Shown in pieces: positions 45,928 through 54,090 of a DNA stretch of 62,992 nucleotides (position 1 is the stretch's first letter; each line of letters opens with the position of its first letter). The notes below the pieces were generated by a model. That model ran no database searches and was not told the origin of the DNA. It was given only the letters and a program-made list of their open reading frames with translations. Position numbers and translations under genes: made by a program. The DNA comes from Streptomyces neyagawaensis (GTDB lineage: Bacteria; Actinomycetota; Actinomycetes; Streptomycetales; Streptomycetaceae). Location of the stretch: NCBI RefSeq assembly GCF_023516595.1, contig NZ_JAMGBG010000125.1, forward strand, positions 1 to 62,992, read 5' to 3'.

Positions 45928-45966
45928 GCTGTTCACCTTTCAGTTCTCGATGTGCGGTCGGTCGGG

Positions 45967-47034
45967 TCAGGTGGGTGACGGTCGGTCCCCCGCGAACGCC
46001 GCTCGCAGTACGTCGAGGACGCCCGCCTCGGTGACCTCGCGCGGGTTGGCGTACGCCTGCCCGGCGACCTGGGCCGCGGCCACCGCCAAGTCGGTCTCCT
46101 TCAAGCCGAGTTCGGCGAGGGAGCGCGGGGCGCCCAGGCGGCCGGACAACTCCCACAGGGCATACGGGGCGTCCTCGGTGTCCAGGGCCCGGCCGAGTGC
46201 CGCGAGGGCCTCGGGGGCCGCGGGGGCGTTGTGGGCCAGCGCGTACGGGAGGACGACCGTGTGGGTCTCGGCGTGCGGCAGGCCGAAGGTGCCGCCGAGG
46301 ACGTGGCAGAGCTTGTGGTGCAGGCCCATCGTGGTCGCGCCGAGCGCGGCACCGCACAGCCAGGCGCCGTAGAGCGCGCGGCCCCGGGCGTCGAGGTCCC
46401 GCGGATCGGCCGCCAGTTCGGGCAGCGCGCGTGTCATGGCCCGGGCGCCCTCCGCCGCCGTCAGCGACACCAGCGGGGTGGCGTCCGGCGCGTAGAGGGC
46501 CTCCGCCGCGTGGGCGACCGCGTTGATCCCGCTGGTCACGGTCAGCGGAACGGGGAGGGAGAGGGTCAGTTCGGGGTCGTAGACGACGCTGCGGGGCAGG
46601 ACGGACGGGTCGCGGCCGGTGCGTTTGGCGCCGTGCTCGGTCAGTCCCCAGACGGGGGTCATCTCCGAGCCCGAGTACGTCGACGGCACCGCGATCAGCG
46701 GCAGGCCGGTGCGTAGCGCGATGGCCTTGCCCAGGCCGATCGCGGAGCCGCCGCCGACGGCGACGCACCCGTCGGCCCCGGCGGCGCGCGCCACCTCGAC
46801 GGCTCGTTCGGCGACCTCGACGGGCACATGCATACGGGCCTCGGTGTGCAGCCCGGCGCAGGCGTCGCCGAGGGAGTCCGCGACTGCCCGGGCCGTCTCC
46901 GCGCCCCGCGGGCCGGACACCACCAACAGCCTCCGCAACCCCAGGCGTTCGGCCTCGCCCGGCACGGCGGTCGCCGAGGCGCCGGCGCGGAGGACGACCC
47001 GCATGGGCGGGGACTCGTGGACGAACTCCCTCAC
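45967..47034 (-). CDS. Maleylacetate reductase
   Basis: 355 residues, iron-type alcohol dehydrogenase superfamily. NAD(P) site VAVGGGSAIGLGKAIAL (about 92-108), PSTYSGSEMTPVWG, NAVAHAAEALYAP, and the metal/active region GLHHKLCHVLGGTFGLPHAE (about 236-255), all characteristic of maleylacetate reductases. It reduces maleylacetate to 3-oxoadipate with NAD(P)H, following ring cleavage of hydroxyquinol. Its start overlaps the dioxygenase stop by four bases (ATGA), so the two are translationally coupled. The combination with the dioxygenase fixes the pathway. Confidence 0.92.
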   Translation of the reverse strand: MREFVHESPPMRVVLRAGASATAVPGEAERLGLRRLLVVSGPRGAETARAVADSLGDACAGLHTEARMHVPVEVAERAVEVARAAGADGCVAVGGGSAIGLGKAIALRTGLPLIAVPSTYSGSEMTPVWGLTEHGAKRTGRDPSVLPRSVVYDPELTLSLPVPLTVTSGINAVAHAAEALYAPDATPLVSLTAAEGARAMTRALPELAADPRDLDARGRALYGAWLCGAALGATTMGLHHKLCHVLGGTFGLPHAETHTVVLPYALAHNAPAAPEALAALGRALDTEDAPYALWELSGRLGAPRSLAELGLKETDLAVAAAQVAGQAYANPREVTEAGVLDVLRAAFAGDRPSPT

Positions 47035-47969
47035 GCCTCCTCCCGGTCGAACGTGTCGAGCGTGTCGAGCACGAGGTCGAAGCGGGCGTGCCGGAACGGG
47101 TTCGGGATGCCGAACTCCCGCGCGAGCTCAGGGTCGTCGGTCTCGGCGAAGTCCTGGACGAGGCTCTCCTTGACGGCGAACACCGCGTCCGAGTCGAGGT
47201 GATCGCTGCCCGCCACGAAGATGTGCGTGGTGACCGTCCGATGCCCCTCGGCCGAGCCGATGAAGTGGATGTGGGCCGGGCGGTAGGGGTGGCGGGCCGT
47301 GGCCCGCAGGAGCGCGCCGACCGGGCCGTCCGTCGGGATCGGGTACGGGCTCGGCACGCAGGTCCGGAACCAGAAGCGGCCCTCGTCGTCCGTCGTGAAC
47401 AGTCCGCGCCCGTTGCCGGGGGGCTGCACGTCCGGCTGCTGCACGTCGTAGAAGCCCTCGGCGTTCGCCTGCCAGACGTCGAGGACCGCGCCGGGCAGCG
47501 GGGTGCCGTCGCGGGACAGCACACGCCCGCTGATCACGCACGGTTCGCCGCCGCCGACGAGGTCGATGTCGGCGCCGAGCGCACGGGCCGGGGACTCGGT
47601 CATGTGGAAGGGGCCGAGGACCGTCGACTCGGTCACGGCACCGGCCTCGGCGCTTCGGTCGCGACTGGCGTCCGTGCCGTCCCGGTCCCCCGTGCCCCGC
47701 TCACTGTTGATCGTCTCCACGAGCATGGACACGCCGAGCACGTCCGAGAGCAGCACGAGCTCCTGCCGGGTGGCGGTGCAGGCCTGTCCGGTCGCCGTGA
47801 GGAAGGCGATGGCCCGCTCCCACTCGGTCATCGTCGGCTCGGTCTCGCGAACGAAGGCGTGCAGGTGGCGGGTGAGGGCGGCGAGCAGTTCGCGCAGCCG
47901 GGGGTCGGGGGTTCCGTCCATGCTGTCGACGACCGCTTCGGTGATCCGGGTCGTGAACGCGTCGCTCAT
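47031..47969 (-). CDS. Hydroxyquinol 1,2-dioxygenase (intradiol)
   Basis: 312 residues from the ATG at 47969, which has an ACAGGAGC site. An in-frame stretch with two earlier ATGs (47970-48041) is a degenerate repeat encoding Ser/Thr/Asp (STDTSTDASIDTG) and is probably not translated. The intradiol non-heme Fe(III) ligands are seen: Tyr in NAEGFYDVQQ (about 165), and Tyr, His, His in YRPAHIHFIG (about 225). The N-terminal helical linker domain is typical of hydroxyquinol/catechol enzymes. It cleaves 1,2,4-trihydroxybenzene to maleylacetate. The sequence LFTTDDEGRFWFRT is typical of the hydroxyquinol subgroup. Second gene of the operon, between the monooxygenase and maleylacetate reductase genes. 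Confidence 0.9.
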   Translation of the reverse strand: MSDAFTTRITEAVVDSMDGTPDPRLRELLAALTRHLHAFVRETEPTMTEWERAIAFLTATGQACTATRQELVLLSDVLGVSMLVETINSERGTGDRDGTDASRDRSAEAGAVTESTVLGPFHMTESPARALGADIDLVGGGEPCVISGRVLSRDGTPLPGAVLDVWQANAEGFYDVQQPDVQPPGNGRGLFTTDDEGRFWFRTCVPSPYPIPTDGPVGALLRATARHPYRPAHIHFIGSAEGHRTVTTHIFVAGSDHLDSDAVFAVKESLVQDFAETDDPELAREFGIPNPFRHARFDLVLDTLDTFDREEA

Positions 47970-48041
47970 ACCGGTGCTCCTGTCGGTGCTCATGCCGGTA
48001 CCCGTGTCAATGCTCGCGTCGGTGCTCGTGTCGGTGCTCAT
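47970..48041 (-). repeat. Degenerate repeat before the dioxygenase start
   Basis: On the minus strand, variants of atgagcaccgacacgagcac recur (ATGs at 48041, 47987 and 47969, all in frame), giving a Ser/Thr/Asp-rich leader if translated. Only the last ATG has a good ribosome site. Slippage here could shift the start of the dioxygenase. Confidence 0.6.
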
Positions 48042-48059
48042 GTCCGGGCATCCTTCCCG

Positions 48060-49817
48060 TCAGGCATGTCCGAGGATCCGTCGCAACGCCGCTGTCAGCA
48101 AACGCTCCGCGTCCTCGGCCGACGCGGCGGCCGTGGCGTGCCGGAAGGCGATGTACCCGTCGGGGCGGACGAGCAGGGCTCCTCCGTCGGCCATCTCGCT
48201 CAGCCGGGCCCAGTCGCCGTACGGGTCCTCGTACTGTCGGCCGGGGCCGATGACGACGGTGGTGATCGCCGGGTCCTGGGCCTCGGCCGCCCGGGTCCAG
48301 TGGTCGCCGCCGATGCCGGTGATCAGGGTGAAGCGGCCCTGCCCGACGGTGTCGAGCGTGGAGAGGGTGCGGGTGCCGGAGGTGAGCCAGGCGTGCGGGA
48401 GCCTGGCGCCGGGCCGGGTGCTGGGCTGGTGGTACAGCTCGGGGTCGCGGTCGAAGCCGGGGTCGGGGGTGCCGTCGGGGACGATCGCCTCCGAGGCGTA
48501 GCGCTGGTTGAGGTCGACGCCGTGCGCGTTGAACTCGTACACCTTGAACGCGATGGCCTCGCGCAGCCGCGCCCGCTGCTTCTCGGCGGCGTCGGTGGCG
48601 TCCTTGCGGGCGGCGATGTTGGCCCACAGCTGCTCGGGGGTCTGCGGGGAGAGCCCGTCGAGCGCCTCGAAGACGGGCGCGGTCTCGCCGATGGACTTGT
48701 TGGCGCGGGTGACGATCTGCCGGCCGATCGGGGCGCGCTCGGCGGTGTAGGTGTCCAGCAGTCGCGGGGAGGCCGTGCCGTCGAGGACGAGCTTGAGCTT
48801 CCAGGCCAGGTTGTAGGAGTCCTGGATGGAGGTGTTGGAGCCGAGGCCGTTGGACGGCGGGTGGCGGTGCGTGGCGTCGCCGGCGCAGAAGACCCGGCCG
48901 TGGGAGTACGTCTCCGCGTACATCTCGTTGACCGTCCACGCCGAGGACGACTTCACGGTCACCGGGATCTCGTCGTCGCCGATCAGCTTGCGGACGATGC
49001 TCTCGGCGTATTCGGTGGTGAGGTCGGGGGCGCCCGCGGTGACGTCGTACCCCCACACGATCAGCCACTCGTTCCAGGGGCGGACGCAGCGCACGAGGCC
49101 CGCGCCGATGCCGCCGACGGTGGCGCCCGGGGCGAGCACCCAGTACAGGGTGGACGGCCGGTGCGCGGTGTACTTCGTGAGGTCCGCGTCGAAGACGATG
49201 TTGATGCTGCCGGCCACGCCCATCTGGCCGCCCATGGGCAGCCCCGCGTCCTCGGCGACCTGGGAGCGGCCGCCGTCGGCGCCGATCAGGTACTTCGCGC
49301 GGATCGTGTACTCGTCGCCGCGCAGCCGGTCCTCGACGGTGACGGTGACGCCGTCGGCGTCCTGGACGAAGGACTTGTAGACGGTGCTGAACCGCAGGTT
49401 GGTGCCGCGGGCGACCGCCGCGTCGATCAGGACGGGCTCCATGAGGTGCTGCGGCATGTCGCACATACGGGTGGGGCTGGCGAGTTCGTGCGCGGCCTGC
49501 ACGAGCGGGTCATTGCCCCAGGAGCGGACCCGGCCCAGCTCCTCGCCGGCGAGGCTGGTGCAGAAGGTCGTGTCGCCCATCAGGTGCTGCGGAGTGGCCT
49601 TCGCGACGACCTCGTCCTCGACCCCGAGGTCACGCAGAACCTCCATGGTGCGCTGGTTGGTGATGTGCGCGCGGGGGGTGTCGGCGAGGCGGGCGTAGCG
49701 GGTGACGACGATGTTCGGCACGCCGTACGTGCTCAGCGCGAGCGCGGCGGAGGCGCCGGCGGGGCCACTGCCCACGATCAGTACGTCGGTCACGACATGG
49801 GGCTCGACGGTGTGCAC
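48060..49817 (-). CDS. FAD-dependent aromatic (phenol/resorcinol-type) monooxygenase
   Basis: 585 residues from the GTG at 49817 (GGAG nine bases upstream). Class A flavoprotein hydroxylase: GSGPAGASAAL (about 15-25), second FAD motif YLIGADGGRSQVAEDAG (about 170), third FCAGDATHRHPPSNGLG (about 292). A C-terminal thioredoxin-like part (about 430-585) is as in phenol 2-monooxygenase and TfdB-type 2,4-dichlorophenol hydroxylases. Followed by hydroxyquinol dioxygenase and maleylacetate reductase, it most likely converts resorcinol or a related phenol to hydroxyquinol. The exact substrate is open: resorcinol, a chlorophenol or a hydroxybenzoate-derived phenol would all fit. First gene of the operon, divergent from an AcoR-like activator. 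Confidence 0.88.
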   Translation of the reverse strand: MHTVEPHVVTDVLIVGSGPAGASAALALSTYGVPNIVVTRYARLADTPRAHITNQRTMEVLRDLGVEDEVVAKATPQHLMGDTTFCTSLAGEELGRVRSWGNDPLVQAAHELASPTRMCDMPQHLMEPVLIDAAVARGTNLRFSTVYKSFVQDADGVTVTVEDRLRGDEYTIRAKYLIGADGGRSQVAEDAGLPMGGQMGVAGSINIVFDADLTKYTAHRPSTLYWVLAPGATVGGIGAGLVRCVRPWNEWLIVWGYDVTAGAPDLTTEYAESIVRKLIGDDEIPVTVKSSSAWTVNEMYAETYSHGRVFCAGDATHRHPPSNGLGSNTSIQDSYNLAWKLKLVLDGTASPRLLDTYTAERAPIGRQIVTRANKSIGETAPVFEALDGLSPQTPEQLWANIAARKDATDAAEKQRARLREAIAFKVYEFNAHGVDLNQRYASEAIVPDGTPDPGFDRDPELYHQPSTRPGARLPHAWLTSGTRTLSTLDTVGQGRFTLITGIGGDHWTRAAEAQDPAITTVVIGPGRQYEDPYGDWARLSEMADGGALLVRPDGYIAFRHATAAASAEDAERLLTAALRRILGHA

Positions 49818-49888
49818 GGGAACGCTCCAGGGACATGAGAACAGGCACCGACCGTCGAAGATCATGGACGGGTGCGCGGGAGCGTGGG

Positions 49889-49905
49889 TGTCTCAATACG
49901 AGACA
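49889..49905. promoter_or_regulatory. Palindromic activator site between the regulator and the catabolic operon
   Basis: TGTCTC-AATAC-GAGACA, a perfect 6-5-6 inverted repeat, 72 bases upstream of the monooxygenase start and 111 before the regulator start. The size and spacing suit a Fis-type helix-turn-helix dimer such as the one encoded next to it. Confidence 0.65.
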
Positions 49906-50015
49906 GTTCGGCACACGGGTCAAGGGGGCGCCCGTTTCGGGCTGCCCACGGCACGGAGTACGGAAACGGGGCGCTTGTTGCTCATTCAACCTGTGCCGGT
50001 ACGGTGAGTGGTGTC

Positions 50016-51890
50016 GTGACCACCACAGAGCAGCCCTCCGTCTCCGTCCGCCCCACCCTCACCTCGCTGCGCAGGGCCCGGGAGTTGTTCCTGCTGGGGC
50101 GGCAAGTGCCGGACGACGTACCGGAAGAGGTCGTCGCCGCGTGGAAGCGCGCCCGGTTCTTCGGCGTACGACACGACACGCGGGACCCGGTCCCCGCCCC
50201 GGCACCGCCTCCCGTACGACCGGAGGGGTCGGCCCTGCTGGCGGCGGCCCGGCCCGTCCTCGAACGGATCGCCCCCACCCTCGGCGCGGAACAGGCAGCT
50301 CTCCTCCTCACCGACGAGCGGCTGCGGGTGCTGTGGGCGACCGGCGGCGGACGGGACGACCTCTACCGCTTCGACCTCTCCGAGCAGACGGTCGGCGTCA
50401 ACAGCGCGGCCCGCGCCCTCAGCACGCGCCGGCGGGCCGAGGTGCACGGGCCCGAACACTTCCTCGACCTCTGGCAGGACGTCTCCGCGGTCAGCGTGCC
50501 GGTGCTCGCCCCCGACACGGGGCGCCCCCTGGGCACGGTGACCGTGGCCTCCACGCTCTGCGCGGAGGGCGGCCCCCATCCGGGAGCCGCCCTCGCCGAG
50601 GCCGCCGCCGACGCCGTCGAGGCGGAACTCCTCGCGCGGTCCCAGGGGGCGGAACGGGTGCTGCTGGACGCGTACTTGGCGGCGGTGCGGGGAGCGGGGC
50701 GTCACGCCCGGGACGGTGACGGTGAGGCGGGGCGGGAGCGCGGTGGGCGCGGGCGCCCGGAGGCGGAGCGGGCGGTCGTCGCCCTGGACGGACGCAGCCG
50801 GCTGGTCAGCGAGGCCGCGGGGCGGCTGCTGTCACCGGAGGGGCTGGAGGCGCTGGAGCGCGGTGCGCTCGCCGCGGTGGGAGGGGCGCCCCTCACGGCC
50901 GTGCCGTTGCCGGAGGGGGCGAGGTGTCGGGCGACCCTCGCCCCGGTGACGCATCTGGGCTCCGTGATCGGTGTGGTCGCCGTGTTGGAGCCGGTGGGGC
51001 GGACGGCCGCGGGGGTGGACTCGTGGGGCGGTGCGGCGGCGATCGCGCACAGTGGCGGCGGTGGCGGTGTCGACGTGGGGGTGGCCGGGCGTTCGGTGGC
51101 CTGGCGGCACGCGGTCGACCGGGCGACGGAGCTGGCGCGATCGTCGTCGGAGCCGCTGCTGCTCGTCGGGGAACGCGGCACCGGGAAGGCGTCCCTGGCC
51201 CGGGAACTGGCCACGGAACTTGCCGGGGAACTGCCCGGGAGAGTGGGCGGGGAGCCGCTGCTGACGGCGGACGCGGCGGAGGGGGAGGTCCACGCGGCGC
51301 TGGACGCGTGGGCGGGTGGTCGGGCGGTCCTCGTCCGGCACGCCGAGCGTCTGACCCAGCGCGATGTGGCAGCCCTCAACTCGCTCCTCGAAGCGCCTCC
51401 CGTCGCGCCCCTGCTGGTGACGTACACCCCGGGTCCCCCTCCCGGCGCCTGCCTCGAACGGCTGCTGGACAGCCTGGCCGCGCGCTCGGTCACCCTGCCC
51501 GCGCTGCGCGAACGCCCCGAGGACATCAAGGACTTGCTCGACTCCCTCACCCCCAGGCCGGCACCGGGGGACCCGCCGCTCACCTGGTCGCTGGACGCGC
51601 TGCGCGCTCTGGAGCAGCACCCGTGGCCCGGCAACGTCACCGAACTGGTGCACCTGGTGCGGGCGTTGACGGAGCAGCGCCGGGCGACGGGACCCGTCCG
51701 GCGGGCCGAGCTGCCGGACCCGGTGCGGGAGGGCCCCGCCGCCCGGCAGCTCAGCCCGATGGAGCAGGCCGAGCGCGCCGCCATCCTGGACGCCCTGCAC
51801 CGCCACGGCGGCAACAAGGCCCGTACGGCGGTGGCCCTGGGCATCGCCCGCGCCACTCTGTACCGGAAGCTACGGGGCTACCGGGGCTGA
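50016..51890 (+). CDS. AcoR-like GAF/AAA/Fis transcriptional activator
   Basis: 624 residues from the GTG at 50016 (GTG at 50004 also possible). N-terminal helical region (SLRRARELFLLGRQVPDDVP), GAF-like sensor (about 75-215: VLERIAPTLGAEQAALLLTD; VGVNSAARALSTRRRAEVHG), then a reduced AAA+ module with Walker A LLVGERGTGKAS (about 380). The C-terminal Fis-type DNA-binding helix is ILDALHRHGGNKARTAVALG and RATLYRKLRGYRG. The GAFTGA loop that contacts sigma-54 is absent, as expected because Streptomyces lacks sigma-54. It most likely senses an aromatic and activates the divergent catabolic operon through the palindrome at 49889. The 3' end overlaps the convergent exporter gene by 13 bases. Confidence 0.85.
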   Translation: MTTTEQPSVSVRPTLTSLRRARELFLLGRQVPDDVPEEVVAAWKRARFFGVRHDTRDPVPAPAPPPVRPEGSALLAAARPVLERIAPTLGAEQAALLLTDERLRVLWATGGGRDDLYRFDLSEQTVGVNSAARALSTRRRAEVHGPEHFLDLWQDVSAVSVPVLAPDTGRPLGTVTVASTLCAEGGPHPGAALAEAAADAVEAELLARSQGAERVLLDAYLAAVRGAGRHARDGDGEAGRERGGRGRPEAERAVVALDGRSRLVSEAAGRLLSPEGLEALERGALAAVGGAPLTAVPLPEGARCRATLAPVTHLGSVIGVVAVLEPVGRTAAGVDSWGGAAAIAHSGGGGGVDVGVAGRSVAWRHAVDRATELARSSSEPLLLVGERGTGKASLARELATELAGELPGRVGGEPLLTADAAEGEVHAALDAWAGGRAVLVRHAERLTQRDVAALNSLLEAPPVAPLLVTYTPGPPPGACLERLLDSLAARSVTLPALRERPEDIKDLLDSLTPRPAPGDPPLTWSLDALRALEQHPWPGNVTELVHLVRALTEQRRATGPVRRAELPDPVREGPAARQLSPMEQAERAAILDALHRHGGNKARTAVALGIARATLYRKLRGYRG

Positions 51891-53866
51891 ACGCCCAGCG
51901 GATCGGTGGGCCGGCCGTGGGCGGAGGTCTCGTCGGCGGACGGTTGATCAGGGCTGTTGATGTCGGTGGGGTCGATGTCGGTGGGGTCGATGTAGATGTC
52001 CGTGGGCTTGGTGTCGGTCGAACTGTCGTCCGTGAGGGTGTCCGTGGCGCCGTCGTCCGTGGCGGCGTCCGTGGGGCCGTCGTCGAGGAAGCCGCCCGAC
52101 TGGTGCTGCCACAGCTTGGCGTAGGCGCCGTCGCGGGTGAGCAGTTCCTGGTGGGTGCCCTGCTCGATGATCCGGCCGTGGTCGAGGACGACGAGTTGGT
52201 CCATGCCGGCGACCGTGCTCAGCCGGTGGGCGACCACGAGCGCCGTACGGCCCTCCATCAGCCGCCACAGCGCCTCCTGCACGAGGAGTTCGCTCTCGGA
52301 GTCGAGGGCGCTGGTCGCCTCGTCGAGCAGCAGGATCGGGGCGTCCCGGAGGATCGCCCTGGCGAGCGCGACGCGCTGGCGCTGTCCGCCGGACAGTTTG
52401 ATGCCGCGCTCCCCCACCAGCGTGTCGAAGCCGTCCGGCAGGACGTCGGCGAACTCCGTGACGTGGGCCGCCTCCGCCGCCCGCCGGATCTCGGCGTCGG
52501 TGGCGTCCGGCCGGGCGAACGCGATGTTGTCCCGCAGGGTGCGGTGGAACATCGCCGGGTCCTGCGGCACGTACGCGATGAGGCTGCGCAGGTCGGCCTG
52601 GCGTAACCGGCTGATGTCCTGGCCGCCGATGAGGATGCGCCCGGCATCGATGTCATTCATGCGCAGCAGGAGCCGGGAGAGCGTCGTCTTGCCGCCGCCG
52701 GACCGGCCCACGAGACCGACCTTGGTCCCGCTGGGCACCGTCAGGTCGAGGCCCCGGAAGAGTGGTGCGGCGCCCGCGTGGGCGAAGGTCACCTTCTCGA
52801 AGCGCACATCGGCGGGGCCGGGCCGCAGAGGCTCCGGCTCCGCCGGGTCGAGCACGGTCGGCGGGTTCCGCAGCAGGTCGGTGAATTGCGCGGCCTCCGT
52901 CATCGCGCTCTCCATACGACGGTAGATCTGGTTGAACTCGAACATGATCCGCGTCGCGTTGGTGTAGTAGGTGAAGGCGACGACGACCGCCTCGACGCCG
53001 TTACCGCTCGCGCCGAGGGCGATGGCGAGCACCAGGCCCAGCACATTGGTCAGCACGGACAGCGGGGCGACCAGGGTGTCGATGCGGAGGTTGCCGTAGT
53101 CCCACGACCGCAGGGAGAGCCGGCGGGACTCGGCGACCCGGGACCGGTGCTCCGCGGCCTCCCGCTCCTCGGCGGCGAAGGCGCGGACCGTGTCCATGTT
53201 CGTCAGGCTGTCGGCGACATGGCCGGACACCCGGGCGATGGCCTCTTCGCGCAGGCCGACGAGTGCCTGGCGGCGGCGGATGAGGGGCACCACGCAGACC
53301 GCGGTCAGCGCGATCATCGCCAGGAGCCCGACGACGAGCAGAGGTTCGTACCGCCAGAGGACCACCGCCCCGAACAGCAGCGGAACGAAGTTGCCGAGGA
53401 CCGAGAAGGTCAGGGTGTCGACGAACTGCTCGAAGCGGGACGCGAAGCTCAGGACCCGCTTGGTCAGCGAACCGGCGAAGTTGTCGTGGAAGAACGTGGC
53501 GTCCTTGGCGAACAGTTCGTCCATGCCGATGACGTACAGGCGCTCGATGCCGAGGGCGTCGAGACGGTTCTGACAGTGCAGGCCGAGGCGCCAGAGCGCC
53601 TCGGCGAACAGGAGGACACCCGCGAAGCCGAGGATGTAGGGCAGTGTCGTGCCGACGGTGACCTCGGGGTCGTCGGCGATACGGCCGACGAGTTTCGCGA
53701 CGACCAGCGGTGCGACGTAGTAGATACCGATGTTGCCGATGGCCGGCAGGAGCATGCCGGGGACGGCCAGCAGCCGCAGCCGGACCAGTTCCCGTCCGTA
53801 GTAGCGAAGTGCGAGGAGGACCGGGCCCTTGCCCGGCATGGCTGTGCGTGATTCAGGTGATCCCAT
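51878..53866 (-). CDS. ABC exporter, fused type, with acidic repeat tail
   Basis: 662 residues from the ATG at 53866; the ATG at 53839 is an alternative. Membrane domain about 20-320 with six helices; ATPase with Walker A LVGRSGGGKTT (about 385), signature LSGGQRQR (about 490), Walker B ILLLDEATSALDS (about 510) and switch His in VAHRLSTV. From about residue 594 the protein ends in a low-complexity Asp/Thr tail (GPTDAATDDGATDTLTDD, later DPTDIDPTDIN), encoded by short DNA repeats at about 51950-52085; such a tail is unusual for the family. The exporter acts as a homodimer; its substrate is unknown. It stands alone, converging on the AcoR-like gene. Confidence 0.86.
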   Translation of the reverse strand: MGSPESRTAMPGKGPVLLALRYYGRELVRLRLLAVPGMLLPAIGNIGIYYVAPLVVAKLVGRIADDPEVTVGTTLPYILGFAGVLLFAEALWRLGLHCQNRLDALGIERLYVIGMDELFAKDATFFHDNFAGSLTKRVLSFASRFEQFVDTLTFSVLGNFVPLLFGAVVLWRYEPLLVVGLLAMIALTAVCVVPLIRRRQALVGLREEAIARVSGHVADSLTNMDTVRAFAAEEREAAEHRSRVAESRRLSLRSWDYGNLRIDTLVAPLSVLTNVLGLVLAIALGASGNGVEAVVVAFTYYTNATRIMFEFNQIYRRMESAMTEAAQFTDLLRNPPTVLDPAEPEPLRPGPADVRFEKVTFAHAGAAPLFRGLDLTVPSGTKVGLVGRSGGGKTTLSRLLLRMNDIDAGRILIGGQDISRLRQADLRSLIAYVPQDPAMFHRTLRDNIAFARPDATDAEIRRAAEAAHVTEFADVLPDGFDTLVGERGIKLSGGQRQRVALARAILRDAPILLLDEATSALDSESELLVQEALWRLMEGRTALVVAHRLSTVAGMDQLVVLDHGRIIEQGTHQELLTRDGAYAKLWQHQSGGFLDDGPTDAATDDGATDTLTDDSSTDTKPTDIYIDPTDIDPTDINSPDQPSADETSAHGRPTDPLGVQPR

Positions 53867-54090
53867 CCCGCCCCTGTGTGTCGTGTGGCGGTCCGCCACG
53901 AGCCTCTTGGGGGAATGCCCTGCCTGCACGGCGGCGCCATACGCGTACAAACAGGGCAGGAATTGAAGTCTCCCGTGCCGGGACGCACGAGGTCCAAGCC
54001 TTTTCCCCTGTCGGCGACAGGTCGCACGCGGGTGCGATTCAATCCGGCCATACCGTTCGCGGCGGCAAAACGAGCAGTCCCCGACTCCGC

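Noticed and set aside
47088..49838. Plus-strand open frame of more than 900 codons opposite the monooxygenase and dioxygenase
   Set aside because: No domain recognised; the minus strand encodes three clear enzymes with ribosome sites and overlaps.
49889..50015. Sigma-54 (-24/-12) promoter upstream of the aromatic operon
   Set aside because: No GG-N10-GC element with the right context was evident, the activator lacks GAFTGA, and Streptomyces lacks sigma-54.
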